DNA from: Epichloe hybrida
Lineage: Eukaryota; Ascomycota; Sordariomycetes; Hypocreales; Clavicipitaceae
Direction: 5' to 3'
Assembly (NCBI GenBank): GCA_019022495.1
Contig: JAFEKR010000041.1
Coordinates: forward strand, 310,001 to 374,000
DNA: 64,000 nucleotides
In this document: positions 62,701-64,000 of the stretch, in pieces
Layout of the letters: every line of letters starts with the position of its first letter
How positions within the stretch are numbered: the stretch's first letter is position 1
Program-made: the position numbers and the translations under genes
The notes under the pieces: generated by a model
What the model saw: the letters and a program-made list of their open reading frames with translations, nothing else
What the model was told of the DNA's origin: nothing
Databases searched by the model: none

Positions 62701-63007
62701 TGTTAAAACAAAGGTAATATTAATTACGCGTCATAGCCGTAATTACCTAGCAGAAGCTTAGGCCACGCGCGGACCCCACACGTAACCTACAACCTAGCAC
62801 GTTAATTAGCTAGGAAATGTAGGGATATAAACGCGTAACCCCTTTTCCCTTTATGTATTGTAACTTCTAGCTTTTTACCTCTCTTTTTATATAACTTAAT
62901 CAATTATAACAACAGATAACGTAGCCTAGAATAGATAATCGATGACGATACTATTCTTCGGGCCCACGACTGTATTACATTGAATTCAATACCCTGTGAA
63001 TCTAACA
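62701..63007 (+). repeat. Cop3c 3' LTR
   Basis: This 307-bp partner of 56205-56511 starts TGTTAAAACAAAGG. Its second half is less mutated than that of the 5' copy (GATGACGATACTATTCTTCG retained). ATAAA follows. Confidence 0.95.
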
Positions 63008-63012
63008 ATAAA

Positions 63013-63830
63013 TCTAATACTAATTAGTAGTTACCTTTATAGATAACTACGTAGCCTTTAAACACTATAAATTAGCAAGGTTAATTAGAAGAGGTAGCTT
63101 ATTTAATAATAACTTGCCTTATAAAATAGGAGGGCTACGTTTAATAATAAGTTATACTAATAGAAAGGTATAATATAGCTCTCTTCTTACTTTAGTATTA
63201 ATATCTATATTTATATAGATTTTAAAATAATAAAGAAAGGTTTAATACTAGTAGCTAAGCTATCCCCTTACCTTTCTTTATTATATATTCTATTATATAT
63301 TTAAAGTTAACTACCTTACCTCGCAATCCTTTATATCTAAAACATATTATATAATTATAGTTATACCCCTTATCTCCTTATATTATAAGATTTACTTCCC
63401 TTAATTAGTTAAAATATTAGATATAGCTAGACTATTAAGGACCTCTAGTTAATTTAAAGTCCCTAGTAAGAGTAATAGTTATAATAATACTATAGAAGGT
63501 ATTAAAGCTAGAGATAGTAATAAATACCTTAATAAAGGAAAAACCCTTATTTACACTAATCTATACCCCTATATTTCTATAAGACTTAAATAATATATTA
63601 TAAAAGAACTACTTTAGTAAATAGGAAGTTCTAAGTATAAAAAGATAATAATACCTAAGGAAATTAGTCTTTATATCCTTATAAAGACTAAATAATATAG
63701 GGAATAAGGGTTATTTAAAAGAATACTATTCTTTAAATTTAGTAATAATTTCTATAGTTAGTTAAGGGATAAGTTTATAAAAAGAAGAGACCTTTCCTAG
63801 AATAGACTTTAAGACTATCTCCTCTATAAT
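63013..63830 (+). pseudogene. Cop3d LTR end, leader and start of gag
   Basis: The first seven bases finish the LTR. Then CTAATTAGTAGTTACC is the primer-site motif with one transition. 63020-63830 is collinear with Cop3c 56512-57330, including the N-terminal Gag text near 63500-63830 (KYLNKGKTLIYTN-like). Homology stops at 63830. Confidence 0.85.
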
Positions 63831-64000
63831 CAGAGCATTGCAATACAATACATTACACAATACAATACATCCAAAATTTTACAATACAATACAATACATG
63901 TATTATTTGTATTGTTTTGTATTTTTTTTTAGTTTTAAGTAAATTCCTTAATTATAAGGTATATATAGTTAATATAATAGCTTATAATAGCTTATAATAG
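63831..64000. mobile_element. Possible left end of a hAT-type DNA transposon
   Basis: Cop3d homology breaks after CTCTATAAT. The next bases, CAGAGCATTGCAATACAATA, open a cluster of ACAATACAAT subterminal repeats in both orientations to about 63930. CAGAG starts and short repeated subterminal motifs are known for hAT elements, whose target duplication is 8 bp (here TCTATAAT would be one copy). CpA is plentiful, so the segment has escaped RIP. No transposase or second end is visible, so this is tentative. Confidence 0.4.
63976..64000. repeat. Short tandem repeat at window edge
   Basis: An 11-bp unit (AGCTTATAATA) is repeated just over twice at the right edge and may continue outside. Confidence 0.7.

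Larger units (their letters stand above)
56205..63007 (+). mobile_element. Cop3c: complete copia element, best-preserved Cop3 copy
   Basis: The element is 6803 bp, with 307-bp LTRs at 56205-56511 and 62701-63007 and TSD ATAAA on both sides. It lies in the same orientation as its host Cop3d. A purine run (AAAAGAGAGAAG) stands just before the 3' LTR. Confidence 0.96.
55904..64000 (+). mobile_element. Cop3d: copia element, 5' part, hosting Cop3c
   Basis: Its 5' LTR is 55904-56204 plus 63013-63019, split by Cop3c (TSD ATAAA at 56200-56204 and 63008-63012). The leader and start of gag follow at 63020-63830. There it is broken again by a non-LTR sequence, and the rest lies outside. The TSD at its own left edge cannot be tested. 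Confidence 0.88.

Noticed and set aside
63840..63935. Direct-repeat cluster considered as a CRISPR array
   Set aside because: Units are short, overlapping and inverted, without unique spacers, and the setting is fungal.

Overview
The window is a stack of degenerate LTR retrotransposons and holds no intact host gene. It is AT-rich, saturated with TpA and in-frame TAA/TAG, and nearly every coding difference between copies is a C-to-T or G-to-A transition in CpA/TpG context. That is the signature of repeat-induced point mutation (RIP), so the source is most likely a filamentous ascomycete (Pezizomycotina), in a heterochromatic AT-rich block that could be a pericentromere or centromere. I cannot name the species. 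No tRNA, rRNA or CRISPR array was seen. Short open frames of 60-95 codons are antisense shadows, unmutated LTR pieces, or fragments of retroelement pol.

Labels used here are my own. CopA is a classical Ty1/copia element. Cop1 (copies a, b), Cop2 and Cop3 (copies a-d) are three related copia families whose reverse transcriptase reads QTDD instead of YVDD. Gyp1, Gyp2 (a, b) and Gyp3 are gypsy-type; Gyp2 is a chromodomain chromovirus.

Left third (1-16283): Gyp1, minus strand, runs off the left edge. It is split by CopA (1506-13688, plus), which is itself split by Cop1a (2460-9213, minus). Gyp1 sits inside the left LTR of Cop3a.

Middle (16284-49352): one old minus-strand element, Cop3a, is broken by four insertions: Gyp2a (17142-23730, plus), Cop2 (24135-30407, minus), Cop3b (31989-38790, minus) and Cop1b (38798-45586, plus). 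Target-site duplications (TSDs) support each: TATAC, GTAGT, CCTTT and TTTAG. Removing them leaves about 6.6 kb, the size of an intact Cop3 copy.

Right part (49353-64000): an unassigned 0.95 kb stretch, a 5'-truncated Gyp2b (50299-54403), a gag-protease-RT fragment of Gyp3 (54404-55903), then Cop3d, whose 5' LTR is interrupted seven bases before its end by Cop3c (56205-63007, plus, the most readable copia copy). Cop3d is in turn broken at 63831 by a CA-rich terminus resembling a hAT-type DNA transposon end.

All genes are of one kind: Gag, protease, integrase, reverse transcriptase and RNase H of retroelements, inactivated by RIP stops and active-site changes. The best biological leads are (i) a palindrome plus hairpin at the LTR/primer-site junction shared by three copia families in place of a normal tRNA primer site, (ii) a C-X2-C-X4-C-X4-H Gag knuckle paired with the QTDD reverse transcriptase, and (iii) strand-asymmetric RIP in CopA and Cop2.
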